A stretch of 64,000 bases of DNA from G963675935 sp963675935 (GCA_963675935.2 CAXXPV010000004.1:194835-258834); one strand, 5' to 3'; shown: positions 41,562 to 50,376, counted from the stretch's first letter. The notes: a model not told the origin generated them from the sequence alone. A program made the numbers and translations.

Positions 41562-42011
41562 CACTCCGTGAGCCGTCTGCCGTGTGTTTTTGCGGTTCGG
41601 CAATCATCGACATCCGGTAGACGTCACGATGGATAGCACTGCCGCGGACGGCACACGAAGTGTGCCTGCTACTTTTCGTCCACCGACCCGTGAACGGTTA
41701 CAAAGACCAAAATCCTTAAGTTTGTTCGTATGGGGTTGAGCGAAGCGATACCTCCGGATACGATGCACCATGACGCGCGACGGTCCCGGAAGGGTCGCTG
41801 CCGTTGGACCAGGAGACCGATCAACATTTTGCGGCGAACCTGAACGGAACACCCGCTGCGACCCCTCCGGGTTCGTCGTTTGGATAACGCTCCCCGTAAA
41901 TCCCCGGGTTGCTTCGCACCCGGGGCTAATGGCTGACATCCCTCCGGGATGGAAACAAAACTTTCCGGGATGGAAAATTAGCTGACATCACTTCGGGATA
42001 AAACCATCTGA
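41562..42011. repeat. Gene-free gap: rest of the family-B repeat and other palindromes
   Basis: 41645-41676 is the second arm (GGCACACGAAGTGTGCCTGC). ACCCGTGAACGGTTAC at about 41687 matches one end of the 20.6-kb MITE. 41880-42000 carries CCCCGGGTTGCTTCGCACCC and several TTCGGGATAAAA/CCGGGATGGAAA motifs. No gene is recognised. Confidence 0.7.
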
Positions 42012-42512
42012 ATGACGGAACCGTTTGATCCCTATCGAAAGTGGCTTGGCATTCCCGCCCAAGATCAGCCGCCGAACCACTATCGGCTGCTGGGCATCGA
42101 ACGGTTCGAGACCGACCCGGACGTCATCTCGAACGCCGCCGACGGACGGATGGCCCAGGTCAAGAATTATCAAGCGGGAAAATACTCGAAACATTCCCAG
42201 CGGATTCTCAACGAACTGGCCGCGGCGAAGGTCTGTCTGTTGGACTTGGCCAAGAAGGCCGACTACGACCGGCAGTTGCGCGAGCAGGACGCGGAGCAGG
42301 CCAAGCGGTTTGCGGGCCCGCCGCCGCCGAGAGTGATCGATCTTATCGCACGGCCGCCGGTCGCCGCGCCCGATTTCGAGACGTTCCGGCCAATCTCCTA
42401 TCGTTCGCGTCGCAGGCGGAAGCCGTCGCCTTGGACGGTGCCGCTGTTATTGCTCGCCGCGGGAACGCTCTTTGTCGCAGCGGTGGTGTTTTGGTCGAAA
42501 TTCCCGCACTGA
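42012..42512 (+). CDS. J-like domain membrane protein (planctomycete type)
   Basis: 166 residues. FDPYRKWLGIPAQDQPPNHYRLLGIERFETDPDVISNAADGRMAQV with later RILNELAAAKVCLLDLAKKADYDRQLR is laid out like a DnaJ domain but lacks the HPD motif. In planctomycetes this module often heads kinases or stands alone with a C-terminal membrane segment, as here (TVPLLLLAAGTLFVAAVVFW). It would not stimulate Hsp70 in the usual way. Function unknown. Confidence 0.8.
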   Translation: MTEPFDPYRKWLGIPAQDQPPNHYRLLGIERFETDPDVISNAADGRMAQVKNYQAGKYSKHSQRILNELAAAKVCLLDLAKKADYDRQLREQDAEQAKRFAGPPPPRVIDLIARPPVAAPDFETFRPISYRSRRRRKPSPWTVPLLLLAAGTLFVAAVVFWSKFPH

Positions 42513-42690
42513 ACTTTGGCGGGACATAGCGGAAAAATGTCCCGACCCAAGCAAAACGGGGGGGTACATTTGCGCCGTTTATTGGTGCGAACTGATTTTT
42601 TCGGAGCTTTCGGGATTGGATAAAACTCGCGTCCTGGAAAGGCTCGATGAATTCCTGGGCACCGACGATCCGACAAGATAGGATTTCGCT

Positions 42691-43473
42691 ATGCTCAACG
42701 GCAAAAAAATCACCGTGGTTCTGCCCGCGTATCGGGCGGAAAAAACCCTCGAACAGACCTACGCGCAAATTCCCCTGGAAATTGTCGATCACGTCATCCT
42801 TGTGGACGACGCCAGCACCGACAGCACGGTCGAGCTTGCCCGGCGGCTGGGAATCCAGACCTTCTGCCACCAGAAAAATCTCGGCTACGGGGCGAACCAA
42901 AAGACCTGCTACCGCGAGGCCCTCGCGCTGGGCAGCGACATCGTCGTCATGCTTCATCCCGATTACCAGTACGATCCGCGGCTGGTCACGGCGATGGCTG
43001 GCATGGTGGCCTCGGGCATCTACGACGCGGTTCTCGGCTCGCGCATCCTGGGCCACTCGGCCCTGCGCGGCGGAATGCCATTCTACAAATACGTCTCGAA
43101 TCGCATGCTCACTTGGACGCAAAACCTGCTTTGCGGGGCCAAGCTTTCCGAGTATCACAGCGGCTACAGGGCTTTTTCCCGCGAAGTCCTCGAACGGCTG
43201 CCACTTTTACGCAATTCCGACGACTTCGTTTTCGACAGCCAGATGCTCACGCAAGTCATCGCGTTCGGGTTTCGCATCGGCGAGATCAGTTGCCCGACGA
43301 AATACATGCCGGAAGCCAGTTCGATCAATTTCCGCCGTTCGGTGGTCTACGGACTGGGCGTTCTCTGGACGAGTCTGAAGTATCGGCTCTGGAAGATGAA
43401 AATCGTTCAGAGCCGGTTGTTCAGCGATTCGCCGACCCTGCGTCTAAGTCAGGATTATTATCGGCCAAAGTAG
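42691..43473 (+). CDS. Family 2 glycosyltransferase (dolichol-P-mannose synthase-like)
   Basis: Transfers a sugar from a nucleotide donor, probably to a lipid carrier. 260 residues. GT-A fold: VVLPAYRAEKTLEQT, VILVDDASTDST, GYGANQKTCYREAL and VMLHPDYQYDP (the DxD-like position is HPDYQ, as in the DPM-like group). SEYHSGYRAFSREVLERL is the acceptor-side motif. The stop codon TAG is the first triplet of a REP array. No polysaccharide operon adjoins. Confidence 0.88.
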   Translation: MLNGKKITVVLPAYRAEKTLEQTYAQIPLEIVDHVILVDDASTDSTVELARRLGIQTFCHQKNLGYGANQKTCYREALALGSDIVVMLHPDYQYDPRLVTAMAGMVASGIYDAVLGSRILGHSALRGGMPFYKYVSNRMLTWTQNLLCGAKLSEYHSGYRAFSREVLERLPLLRNSDDFVFDSQMLTQVIAFGFRIGEISCPTKYMPEASSINFRRSVVYGLGVLWTSLKYRLWKMKIVQSRLFSDSPTLRLSQDYYRPK

Positions 43474-43680
43474 GTCCTGCCTGCCGGACGGGACTTTGGT
43501 AGGTCCTGCCTGCCGGGCAGGACTTGGTAGGTCCCGTCTGCCGGGCAGGACTTGGTAGGTCCTGCCTGCCGGGCAGGACTTGGTAGGTTCTGCCTGTCGG
43601 GCAGGACTTGGTAGGTTCTGCCTGCCGGGCAGGACTTGTGATATAACGAAAAAGTCCCGCCCGGCAGGCGGGACCTACTG
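43471..43680. repeat. Family-D REP array (six direct units and one inverted)
   Basis: Unit TAGGTCCTGCCTGCCGGGCA-GGACTTGG, 28 bp, six times head to tail, then TCCCGCCCGGCAGGCGGGAC inverted. Small base changes between units keep the palindrome pairing. It ends just before RAYT 2. The same unit occurs at 44302-44386 and 24287-24422. Confidence 0.95.
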
Positions 43681-43701
43681 GATGAAACCTACTGACCTAC
43701 C

Positions 43702-44304
43702 ATGACGCGGAAGCCGAAAACAACTGGTTTTTGGGTGGGCCGCCTTCCACATTGGGAAGTAGAGGATGGACGATACTTCATTACGATTCATCTTGCCGGC
43801 GCCATTCCGGCGGAAGGATGCCGGCGACTGAGGACGCTGGCCGAGCAAGCGAGCGTCATTGTACAAAAGGAATCGCCCGAATGGTTGTCGCTTCAACGCG
43901 CAATCTTTCGGGAGATGGAAAAGTGGCTCGATCGGGCGGAGTGGAACCCAAAGCTACGGCATTCCCAAGTTGCGGCAATGGTAATCGAAGCCATTGAGCA
44001 TCGCCGACAACGCGGCGACTGGCATCTCTGGGAATATGTGGTCATGCCGACTCATTTGCACCTATTCGGCGAGATCGGCGATTGGGGATTGAAGGAGACT
44101 CTGGAAGACTTCAAACGCTGGACAGGCCATCAAGCGGCAAAAATTCTAGCCGAGGATGGAGATAGTTTTTGGCAGCGAGAGTGGTTCGATCATTGGTCCC
44201 GCTCGGACGAACAAGACGAGAAAATCGTCGGTTACATTCGGAACAATCCCGTAAAAGCCGGATTGGTGCAGGAGTACACGGCTTGGCTGTATGGTTCGTG
44301 GTAG
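43702..44304 (+). CDS. REP-associated tyrosine transposase (RAYT 2, Y1/HUH family)
   Basis: 200 residues. GRYFITIHLAGAIP opening, HUH histidines in VVMPTHLHLFGEI, catalytic tyrosine in IVGYIRNNPVKAGLV. It differs clearly from RAYT 1 (longer N-terminus, different loop) and is flanked by another REP family, with its stop codon TAG forming the first bases of the right-hand REP. Product: a single-strand nuclease thought to recognise the REP hairpin. Confidence 0.9.
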   Translation: MTRKPKTTGFWVGRLPHWEVEDGRYFITIHLAGAIPAEGCRRLRTLAEQASVIVQKESPEWLSLQRAIFREMEKWLDRAEWNPKLRHSQVAAMVIEAIEHRRQRGDWHLWEYVVMPTHLHLFGEIGDWGLKETLEDFKRWTGHQAAKILAEDGDSFWQREWFDHWSRSDEQDEKIVGYIRNNPVKAGLVQEYTAWLYGSW

Positions 44305-44386
44305 GTTCTGTTCAGTAGGTCCTGCCTGCCGGACGGGACTTTTTCGCGGGACCTACCAAGTCCTGCCCGGCAGGCAGGACCTACTG
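44302..44386. repeat. Family-D REP pair downstream of RAYT 2
   Basis: TAGGTTCTG then TAGGTCCTGCCTGCCGGACG followed by the inverted CCTGCCCGGCAGGCAGGACC. It starts on the RAYT stop codon. Confidence 0.9.
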
Positions 44387-44471
44387 GCCCGCTTGCATCG
44401 CGCCGGGTTGTGTGTCATATTGCTTGTTTTGCCGCTAATGCCCGAGGGATTGGTAGAGGAGCAACAGCCGC

Positions 44472-45194
44472 ATGGAAATCTGGCCGGCGATCGACTTGCG
44501 CGGGGGGAAGTGCGTACGCCTTCGACAGGGAGACTATGGCCAGGAAACCGTTTTTGGCGACGATCCGGCCGCCATGGCCCGGCATTGGGTCGAACAGGGG
44601 GCCCGGCGGCTCCATCTGGTCGATCTCGACGGTGCCCGTGACGGCCGCCCGGCCAATTTGCCGAGCGTCCGGTCGATTGTCGCGGCGGTTGATGTGCCTT
44701 GCGAGCTTGGCGGCGGGATACGCAACGAGGAGTCGATTCGCGATCTGCTCGATCTGGGCCTGCGACGGCTGGTCGTCGGCACGTCGGCTCTTCGCGATCC
44801 AGACTGGTTTCGTCGAATGTGCCGAAAGTTTCCCAATCAATTGGCGCTTGGCATCGACGCCCGCGGCGGACAGGCGGCTGTCGAGGGCTGGCAATCTGTA
44901 AGCGACGTATCAGCGGTCGATCTGGCCCGGCGTTTCGCGGGCGAGCCGCTGGCGGCTCTCATCTACACCGACATTTCCACCGACGGGATGATGGCGGGCC
45001 CCAACGTGCCGGAGATGGCGGCGATGCGCGCGGCGGTCGAGTGGCCCGTGGTGGCCTCCGGCGGCGTGACAACTCGTGAAGACGTGGCCCTGTTGGCGGC
45101 CGTGCCGATGGACGGCTGCATCGTGGGCAGGGCATTGTATGAAGGAACTTTGGCTTTATCCGAGGCGTTGGCCGCAGCGGGAGAATATGTGTAA
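44472..45194 (+). CDS. hisA: HisA (phosphoribosylformimino-5-aminoimidazole carboxamide ribotide isomerase)
   Basis: Isomerises ProFAR to PRFAR in histidine synthesis. 240 residues, a TIM barrel with two phosphate sites: PAIDLRGGKCVRLRQGDY (first catalytic Asp), ELGGGIRNEESIRDLL, ALGIDARGG and YTDISTDGMMAGPN (second catalytic Asp), then ASGGVTTREDV. GAGGAG lies 10 nt before the ATG. It is separated from hisH (9.6 kb), so the pathway genes are dispersed. Confidence 0.93.
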   Translation: MEIWPAIDLRGGKCVRLRQGDYGQETVFGDDPAAMARHWVEQGARRLHLVDLDGARDGRPANLPSVRSIVAAVDVPCELGGGIRNEESIRDLLDLGLRRLVVGTSALRDPDWFRRMCRKFPNQLALGIDARGGQAAVEGWQSVSDVSAVDLARRFAGEPLAALIYTDISTDGMMAGPNVPEMAAMRAAVEWPVVASGGVTTREDVALLAAVPMDGCIVGRALYEGTLALSEALAAAGEYV

Positions 45195-45281
45195 AGCCGC
45201 GACCAGTGGTCGCGGATGAAATAATCGAAGTCGATCAATACTACCCACAACCGCGGCCACGGGTCGCGGCTTTACAACACG
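45194..45281. repeat. Inverted repeat pair between hisA and fusA
   Basis: GTAAAGCCGCGACCAGTGGT at 45193 faces CCACGGGTCGCGGCTTTAC at 45258-45276. It could form a hairpin that separates the two transcripts. Confidence 0.7.
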
Positions 45282-45309
45282 TGGAATTGGAACCGTAAGG
45301 ACTTGTTTC

Positions 45310-47409
45310 ATGGCCAAGTACACAGTCGATCAGATTCGCAACATTGTATTCTGCGGGCACGGTTCGGCCGGCAAAACCACGCTGGTCGATAAAATTCTCA
45401 CCACCACCGGCGCCATCAATCGGAACGCCACCGTCGACGACGGAACGAGCGTTTGCGACTTCGACGAGGAAGAGAAGCATCACAAGTACACGATCGAGTC
45501 GTCGGTGGTGCATTGCGATCGGGGCGGCAAGCACTACTGCATGATCGACACGCCGGGCTATCCCGACTTCATCGGCCAGGCGATCGGCGCCATGCGGGGC
45601 GTCGATACCGCGGCCATCGTCATCAACGCCCACACCGGCATCGAAGTGAACACCCGCCGTGTGTTCACCGAGGCCAAAAAAGCAGGACTCGGCCGGATCA
45701 TCGTCATCAACCGGATGGACTCCGACAACATCAACTTCGCCACGCTGGTCGAAAGCATCCAGGAGCTTTTCGGCAAGTCGTGCGCGTTGTTCAACGTGCC
45801 GCTTGGCCAAGGCGCCGATTTCCGCGGCGTGGCCAGCGTTCTGAAACCGCCCGCCGACACGACCGGCGCGATCATCGACCCCAAGGAATTGAGCGAATCG
45901 CTCCTGGAAACGATCATCGAGGTCGATGAAGAAGTGATGGCGAAGTATTTCGAGGGCGAATTGCCCACCGACGAGCAACTCGACAAGCTGATCGTCAACG
46001 CCATTGCGCAGGGAATCCTGGTTCCGATCGTCTGCACGTCGGGCAAGTCGGGCGTGGGCGTCCCCGAGCTTCTCGATGTCTTCGCCGAATGTGCTTTGCC
46101 GCCCAGCGCGATCGTGCGCAAGGCGAAGAACGCGGCCGGCGAAGAGGTCGAGGTCAAGGCCGACCCGAACGGTCCGTTGGTCGCCCAGGTCTTTAAGACC
46201 CGCATCGACCCGTTCGTGCAGAAATTGAGTTTCGTCCGCGTTTTTTCGGGCACACTGAAGAAGGATTCGACCGTGCCGGTGGTCGGCGTGCGCAAGGGCG
46301 TCAAGCTCACCGCGATGTTCACTGTGCAAGGCTCGGAGACCACGGCGACCGACGAGATCGGCCCCGGCGGAATCGCGGCATTGGCGAAGGTCGAGGACTT
46401 GCACACCGGCTCGGTGATCGGCGAGTTGGCGCTGCCGCCGATTGTGTTCCCCACGCCGATGGTCAGCCTGGCGGCCACCCCGAAGACGCGCGGCGACGAA
46501 GGCAAGCTGTCCGGCGCGCTCCATAAGATTTGCGAGGAAGACGCCACGTTCCACCGCGATCTCGATCCGCAGACCAAGGAGATGGTCATCACGGGCATGA
46601 GCGAGCTGCATCTACAAGTTCTTCGCGAAAGGCTCAAACGCCGCGACAAGGTCGAGGTCGAGACGCGGGAGCCGAAAATCCCCTATCGCGAGACGATCCA
46701 GGCGAACGCCGAGGGCATGTATCGCCACAAGAAGCAGACGGGCGGGCGCGGCCAGTTCGGCGAGGTCCACATCCGCATGTTCCCGCTGCCGAAGGACGTG
46801 GTCGTCGAGGAGTGGGCGACGAAGGCCCGGTTCCCCTCGTTGAAAGAAACGCACTACGACGCGGAAAACAACTTCCTGTGGATCGACTCGGTCGTCGGCG
46901 GCACGATTCCCGGCAACTTCCTGCCGGCCATTGAAAAAGGTTTTAAGGAACGCATCGAACGGGGCGTCATCGCCGGCTACAAGGTGCAAAACGTGTGCGT
47001 CGAGGTCCACTTCGGCAAGCACCATCCCGTCGATAGCTCCGAGCAGGCGTTCAAGACGGCCGGCTCGATGGCCTTCCGCAACGTGTTCCAGCAGGCGAAG
47101 CCGTCGCTGTTGGAGCCGATCGTGCGGATCGAGGTGACGGTTCCGATGGGAAACGTCGGCGACATCAACAGCGACATGTCGGGGCGTCGCGGCCGTGTGT
47201 TGAGCATGGACTCGGCCGGCGGCGATCTTCAGACGGTCATCGCCGAGGTGCCGTTGGCCGAGGTGACGACCTACGCCCGCGCGCTGTCGAGCATCACGGG
47301 CGGGCGCGGCAGCTACACGATGGAGTTGAGCCACTACGACGTCGTGCCGGGCAACGTGCTGCAAGAGATCATCGCGAAGGCGCAGATGAAGGAAGAGGAA
47401 GAGGAGTAG
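45310..47409 (+). CDS. fusA: Elongation factor G paralogue (EF-G-like GTPase)
   Basis: Ribosomal translocase-type GTPase. 699 residues, full length. G1 CGHGSAGKTTLVDKI, G3 DTPGYPDFIG, G4 INRMDSDN. Domains II-V follow, with YRHKKQTGGRGQFGEVHIRM in domain IV. The G1 loop (GHGSAGKTT rather than AHIDAGKTT) places it in the EF-G-like/EF-G II branch, which often acts in recycling or under stress. A housekeeping EF-G is expected elsewhere in the genome. No ribosomal genes are adjacent. Confidence 0.9.
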   Translation: MAKYTVDQIRNIVFCGHGSAGKTTLVDKILTTTGAINRNATVDDGTSVCDFDEEEKHHKYTIESSVVHCDRGGKHYCMIDTPGYPDFIGQAIGAMRGVDTAAIVINAHTGIEVNTRRVFTEAKKAGLGRIIVINRMDSDNINFATLVESIQELFGKSCALFNVPLGQGADFRGVASVLKPPADTTGAIIDPKELSESLLETIIEVDEEVMAKYFEGELPTDEQLDKLIVNAIAQGILVPIVCTSGKSGVGVPELLDVFAECALPPSAIVRKAKNAAGEEVEVKADPNGPLVAQVFKTRIDPFVQKLSFVRVFSGTLKKDSTVPVVGVRKGVKLTAMFTVQGSETTATDEIGPGGIAALAKVEDLHTGSVIGELALPPIVFPTPMVSLAATPKTRGDEGKLSGALHKICEEDATFHRDLDPQTKEMVITGMSELHLQVLRERLKRRDKVEVETREPKIPYRETIQANAEGMYRHKKQTGGRGQFGEVHIRMFPLPKDVVVEEWATKARFPSLKETHYDAENNFLWIDSVVGGTIPGNFLPAIEKGFKERIERGVIAGYKVQNVCVEVHFGKHHPVDSSEQAFKTAGSMAFRNVFQQAKPSLLEPIVRIEVTVPMGNVGDINSDMSGRRGRVLSMDSAGGDLQTVIAEVPLAEVTTYARALSSITGGRGSYTMELSHYDVVPGNVLQEIIAKAQMKEEEEE

Positions 47410-47575
47410 AATTGCGAATTGCAAAATGCAAATTGCACATTGCAGAATGAGTAGCCGCTTGCGGTTTCGCAACGTCGAAACGAAAAAAAGGAACACTAAT
47501 ATCCGCTAATCTTCGCTAATGTTTTTATTAGCGTCGATTAGCGTGCATTTAGTTCTTGAAAGGTTGTTCCGTTCT
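47410..47575. other. Gap with short repeat motifs
   Basis: TTGCGAATTGCAAAATGCAA and a CGCTAATcttCGCTAATG motif that recurs near 5590; nothing coding is recognised. Confidence 0.5.
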
Positions 47576-47824
47576 TTACGCAATCTGCTCCACCGGTTCG
47601 CTCTCGGCGTACAGGACCTCCGGGCACAAGTCCGCGCCGTTGGCCCATTCCACGGTGTCGAAGCAGACATGCACCGAACGAAAGAGCGATTCGTCAGCCA
47701 ACTGGGCAAACACACCCGTGGTCAAATAGGGTTTCATGTCGAACAGCCGTCGCTCGGCGTTGTCGAATATCAGCAGGAGCCGATGGTCGGGAGCGGGGCT
47801 AACGGATTTTAATCGTGGGTTCAT
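47576..47824 (-). CDS. DUF2442 family protein
   Basis: 82 residues (PRLKSVSPAPDHRLLLIFDNAERRLFDMKPYL, ending EVLYAESEP). DUF2442 pattern. It follows the DUF4160 gene on the same strand by 18 nt, a frequent pairing that behaves like a toxin-antitoxin or small regulatory couple. Which partner would be toxic is not known. Confidence 0.85.
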   Translation of the reverse strand: MNPRLKSVSPAPDHRLLLIFDNAERRLFDMKPYLTTGVFAQLADESLFRSVHVCFDTVEWANGADLCPEVLYAESEPVEQIA

Positions 47825-47842
47825 AGTCTATCTCCACAAAAC

Positions 47843-48109
47843 TCATCGCAATGGATCAATCCGGAAAGGCAGTTCTCCGTGAGACGCCAATTCCCAGTCC
47901 GCCAACAGGTCTTCTTGGTGCAATTCGGTCCATGCCAAAACCAACCGCGACTGCCGGGAGGGCAACTCTCCCCACGTAATCTCACGCCGCCGAATATCTA
48001 CCACCGCCGAGTGTTCTTGATAATAGGCGTGAAAATGGGGAGGGTTGTGTTCCGCACGATCGCAATACATGCGGATCATGATTCCATAGAACATCGCAAT
48101 CGTCGGCAT
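47843..48109 (-). CDS. DUF4160 family protein
   Basis: 88 residues, starting MPTIAMFYGIMIRMYCDRAEHNPPHFHAYYQEHSAVVDIRRREI; the PHFHAYY motif is typical of DUF4160. First gene of the DUF4160-DUF2442 pair. Function not established; often annotated as toxin-antitoxin-like. Confidence 0.88.
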   Translation of the reverse strand: MPTIAMFYGIMIRMYCDRAEHNPPHFHAYYQEHSAVVDIRRREITWGELPSRQSRLVLAWTELHQEDLLADWELASHGELPFRIDPLR

Positions 48110-48165
48110 TTTTCCCCTCCCTCCACTGCTCTATTCTAACACATACCAACTTGTCCGCCAGTCAT

Positions 48166-49338
48166 TTACATCGACTTCGCCGGCACGAGCAGTTCGGCGT
48201 TATCGACCCAGAGGGCGAAGTACGGCCGCTCGGCCCCGCGACGCTCCAGTAATATCAAAAACGGCTTGTTGAAAATGAACTGCCGCGGCTGGTCTGGCGC
48301 CCCACACTTCGCGGCCATCGCCCCTTCGGATTTCAGAATCGCTCCACGCTCGTCGAGCCGGAAGCGGATGTCCTGCAAAGCCAAAATAAACGGGCCTCCC
48401 TGAAGCGGGCCGGGCGTGGTGATCTCCTTGCCGCACAGTTCATTGTACGATTTCCAAACGTCGAAATTCAACATCGGCACGATCAACGTTTCGCCCATGC
48501 CGAGCGTGGATTTGTATTCTTTGGCATCGCCCAAGACAGCACGCGACCGCACCGCTTCGATCGTCTTTTCAAGCGTTTCGGCCGGAGCGATCTTCGCCAA
48601 AATGATCCGCTCCGTCTTGTCTTGCGGCTTGAGTTCCAACACGAAATCGTCGGCGTCCTTGTAGTCCAGCACGACGACCTGTTCGGCCTTGTGAATGTCG
48701 TCCATGCGGCTGGTGGCCTTTTTCAGGCCGAACGTCGCCACTTCGGTTGAACCAAACGCAAGCGGCTCGTCCAATCGCTTGAGCGGATACTCGAACGGCA
48801 ACTCGCGGAACAGATAGGCGTAGGCCAGCCAGCCGTCCGGCGGAAGCGAGGGCGCGATGCGGTCGAGCAGATCGGGCTCGGCCCGCCCTCGGAATTTCAG
48901 CCCCAATTCCGAGCGGATTTTTCCGACGATGTCGTCCTTCATCAGGCCCGACATGACGAGGCAACTGCCGGGGTCCACGTCCTTTTCGTCGGCCGCTTTT
49001 CGGTTCAAGGCCGGAACCATCGGCGTTTCGTCTTTGAGATGAATGTCGCCGCCGGCCGCCCGGCAGCCTTCGTTCCAAACGAGTTGGAACGTCGAGCACC
49101 AAAGCACGTTTTTGCCCGGCCCGATCGGCGCATCGAGATGCGGCGTGACAAGCGTGGCGGACAGGTTTTTGGCGTCGGCCTTGAGGGGTGTATCGTTGCC
49201 GCGCCGGGCGAAAAACATCGCCAGAAAACCGGCGGCGAGCACCACGACGCAGATTGCCGGGAGCGTCCAGCGGCAGCGGCGCCGGCATTGGCAGGAAGGC
49301 TCTGGCGAAGATTCCGGCTGGGGTTGCGAGGCGTCCAT
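48166..49338 (-). CDS. Membrane-anchored hypothetical protein, serpin-like C-terminus
   Basis: 390 residues from the ATG at 49338; a GTG at 49386 would add 16. A basic N-terminus with cysteines (SCQCRRRCRW) and one anchor (TLPAICVVVLAAGFLAMFFA) precede an extracytoplasmic domain. The end, RFRLDERGAILKSEGAMAA...FIFNKPFLILLERRGAERPYFALWVDN, looks like the reactive-loop hinge and final strand of serpins (EExGxxA...DxPFLFxI). The N-terminal half (GKNVLWCSTFQLVWNEGC) is a weaker match. Serpin-like is an inference only. Confidence 0.6.
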   Translation of the reverse strand: MDASQPQPESSPEPSCQCRRRCRWTLPAICVVVLAAGFLAMFFARRGNDTPLKADAKNLSATLVTPHLDAPIGPGKNVLWCSTFQLVWNEGCRAAGGDIHLKDETPMVPALNRKAADEKDVDPGSCLVMSGLMKDDIVGKIRSELGLKFRGRAEPDLLDRIAPSLPPDGWLAYAYLFRELPFEYPLKRLDEPLAFGSTEVATFGLKKATSRMDDIHKAEQVVVLDYKDADDFVLELKPQDKTERIILAKIAPAETLEKTIEAVRSRAVLGDAKEYKSTLGMGETLIVPMLNFDVWKSYNELCGKEITTPGPLQGGPFILALQDIRFRLDERGAILKSEGAMAAKCGAPDQPRQFIFNKPFLILLERRGAERPYFALWVDNAELLVPAKSM

Positions 49339-49506
49339 GATATTCGGCGAGGTTTTTTCCCGCACTCCAGAGGAGCGATTTTCCACCCATGTCTACGTCG
49401 TGGGGAGTATAGCTGGCGGCTCGGGCCCCGGTCAATCCTGCCTCCGAGTCTCCAGTTGACTTTTTCAGAAAGTGGTATACAATGTAATTACTTTCAAGGA
49501 GAGCGT

Positions 49507-49680
49507 CAAGAAACGCAGGACAACTGCAAAGTCCAGGAAACCGTCATTCTGAGCGCAGCGAAGAATCTCCGTGGTATCGCGTAAGTTCCAGCGGGTCAAC
49601 GAGATTCTTCGCTGCGCTCAGAATGACGATTTTTCCCATCTATCCCAAAAATGCGACTTTGCAGTTCTCCTGTCAAGAAA
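49507..49680. repeat. Dispersed GTCATTCTGAGCG element with longer flanks, copy 1
   Basis: GAACTGCAAAGT-type sequence, GTCATTCTGAGCGCAGCGAA, its inverse TTCGCTGCGCTCAGAATGAC, then CCCATCTATCCCAAAAATGC and ACTTTGCAGTTCTCCTG. The whole ~160-bp unit recurs inverted at 59773-59935. Confidence 0.85.
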
Positions 49681-49697
49681 CGCATAAGGAAACAAGC

Positions 49698-49958
49698 ATG
49701 GGCAATCTCACCAAGACGCACATCGTCCGCATCGGGAACTCCCGCGGCGTGCGAATCCCCAAGGTCTGGCTGGATCAGCTCGACATGAACGGGGAAGTGG
49801 AGATGGCCATCGAGGCCGATCGGCTGGTGCTTCGCTCGTCGCGTCTCCCCCGTCAGGGCTGGGAGGAGCAATTTTGTGCAATGCACGAACAGGGTGACGA
49901 CCGACCGGTTGACGAATTTCCCGCCCCCGCCTGGGACGAATCGGAGTGGGAGTGGTGA
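49698..49958 (+). CDS. MazE-like antitoxin (AbrB/SpoVT fold)
   Basis: 86 residues from the ATG at 49698 (MGNLTKTHIVRIGNSRGVRIPKVWLDQL), the usual opening of AbrB-type antitoxins. An acidic C-terminal tail (DEFPAPAWDESEWEW) would wrap the toxin. AAGGAAA lies upstream. It overlaps the next gene by one base (TGATG). The preceding repeat ends only 17 nt away. Confidence 0.88.
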   Translation: MGNLTKTHIVRIGNSRGVRIPKVWLDQLDMNGEVEMAIEADRLVLRSSRLPRQGWEEQFCAMHEQGDDRPVDEFPAPAWDESEWEW

Positions 49959-50275
49959 TGAACCGATTCGACGTATATTTGGTGGTTCTCGATCCTACAT
50001 TGGGCAGCGAGATCAAAAAAACGCGGCCTTGCCTGATTGTTTCACCCGACGACGCCAATCGACACCTTGCCACGGTGATCGCCGCCCCGATGGCGACGAA
50101 GGGGCGAAACTACCCAACGCGCATCCCTTGCCGTTTCCAAGGAAAACAAGGACAAATCGTGTTGGACCAGTTGCGCACCGTTGATAAAGTTCAGCTGGTG
50201 AAGCGGTTGGGGCGAATCGGTCCCGCCGTGCAGCATGCGGTTTTGGCCACGCTGGCCGAGATGTTTGCGGAATAG
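49958..50275 (+). CDS. MazF-like endoribonuclease toxin
   Basis: 105 residues from the ATG at 49958. PemK/MazF fold: RFDVYLVVLDPTLGSEIKKTRPCLIVSPDDAN (the T/S-rich RxxRP-type strand) and QIVLDQLRTVDKVQLVKRLG. It would cleave mRNA when the antitoxin is lost. Coupled to MazE by the stop/start overlap. Confidence 0.9.
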   Translation: MNRFDVYLVVLDPTLGSEIKKTRPCLIVSPDDANRHLATVIAAPMATKGRNYPTRIPCRFQGKQGQIVLDQLRTVDKVQLVKRLGRIGPAVQHAVLATLAEMFAE

Positions 50276-50376
50276 CCCGCCGCCCGGCCCACTTTTCCAT
50301 CTCCACGCGCCGTCTTACAATGGTTCCTTCTCCGTGAGACGGATTGAACGGAACCTTCACCAATACGGCATCCATA

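Larger units (their letters stand above)
39394..41734 (-). mobile_element. Outer IS4-like element remnant hosting nested insertions
   Basis: Ends CCCATACGAACAAACTTAAG (39394-39413) and its exact inverse (41715-41734) bracket a short reading frame broken by a 119-bp MITE, a family-B repeat and a 1.7-kb IS. Without them about 390 bp remain, so the element is internally deleted. The family is guessed from the residual peptide (TDEAIDRRFTNEFVTFLEE). Confidence 0.65.

Noticed and set aside
43471..43680. Array of 28-bp repeats taken at first for CRISPR
   Set aside because: Units are head to tail without unique spacers, each is a palindrome, and they flank a RAYT gene; no cas genes are present.
9616..45194. 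hisH and hisA as parts of one his operon
   Set aside because: They are on opposite strands and 34 kb apart with unrelated genes between.
45310..47409. Treating this as the housekeeping EF-G
   Set aside because: The G1 loop and the absence of neighbouring str-operon genes fit the EF-G-like paralogue better, though the symbol fusA is kept.
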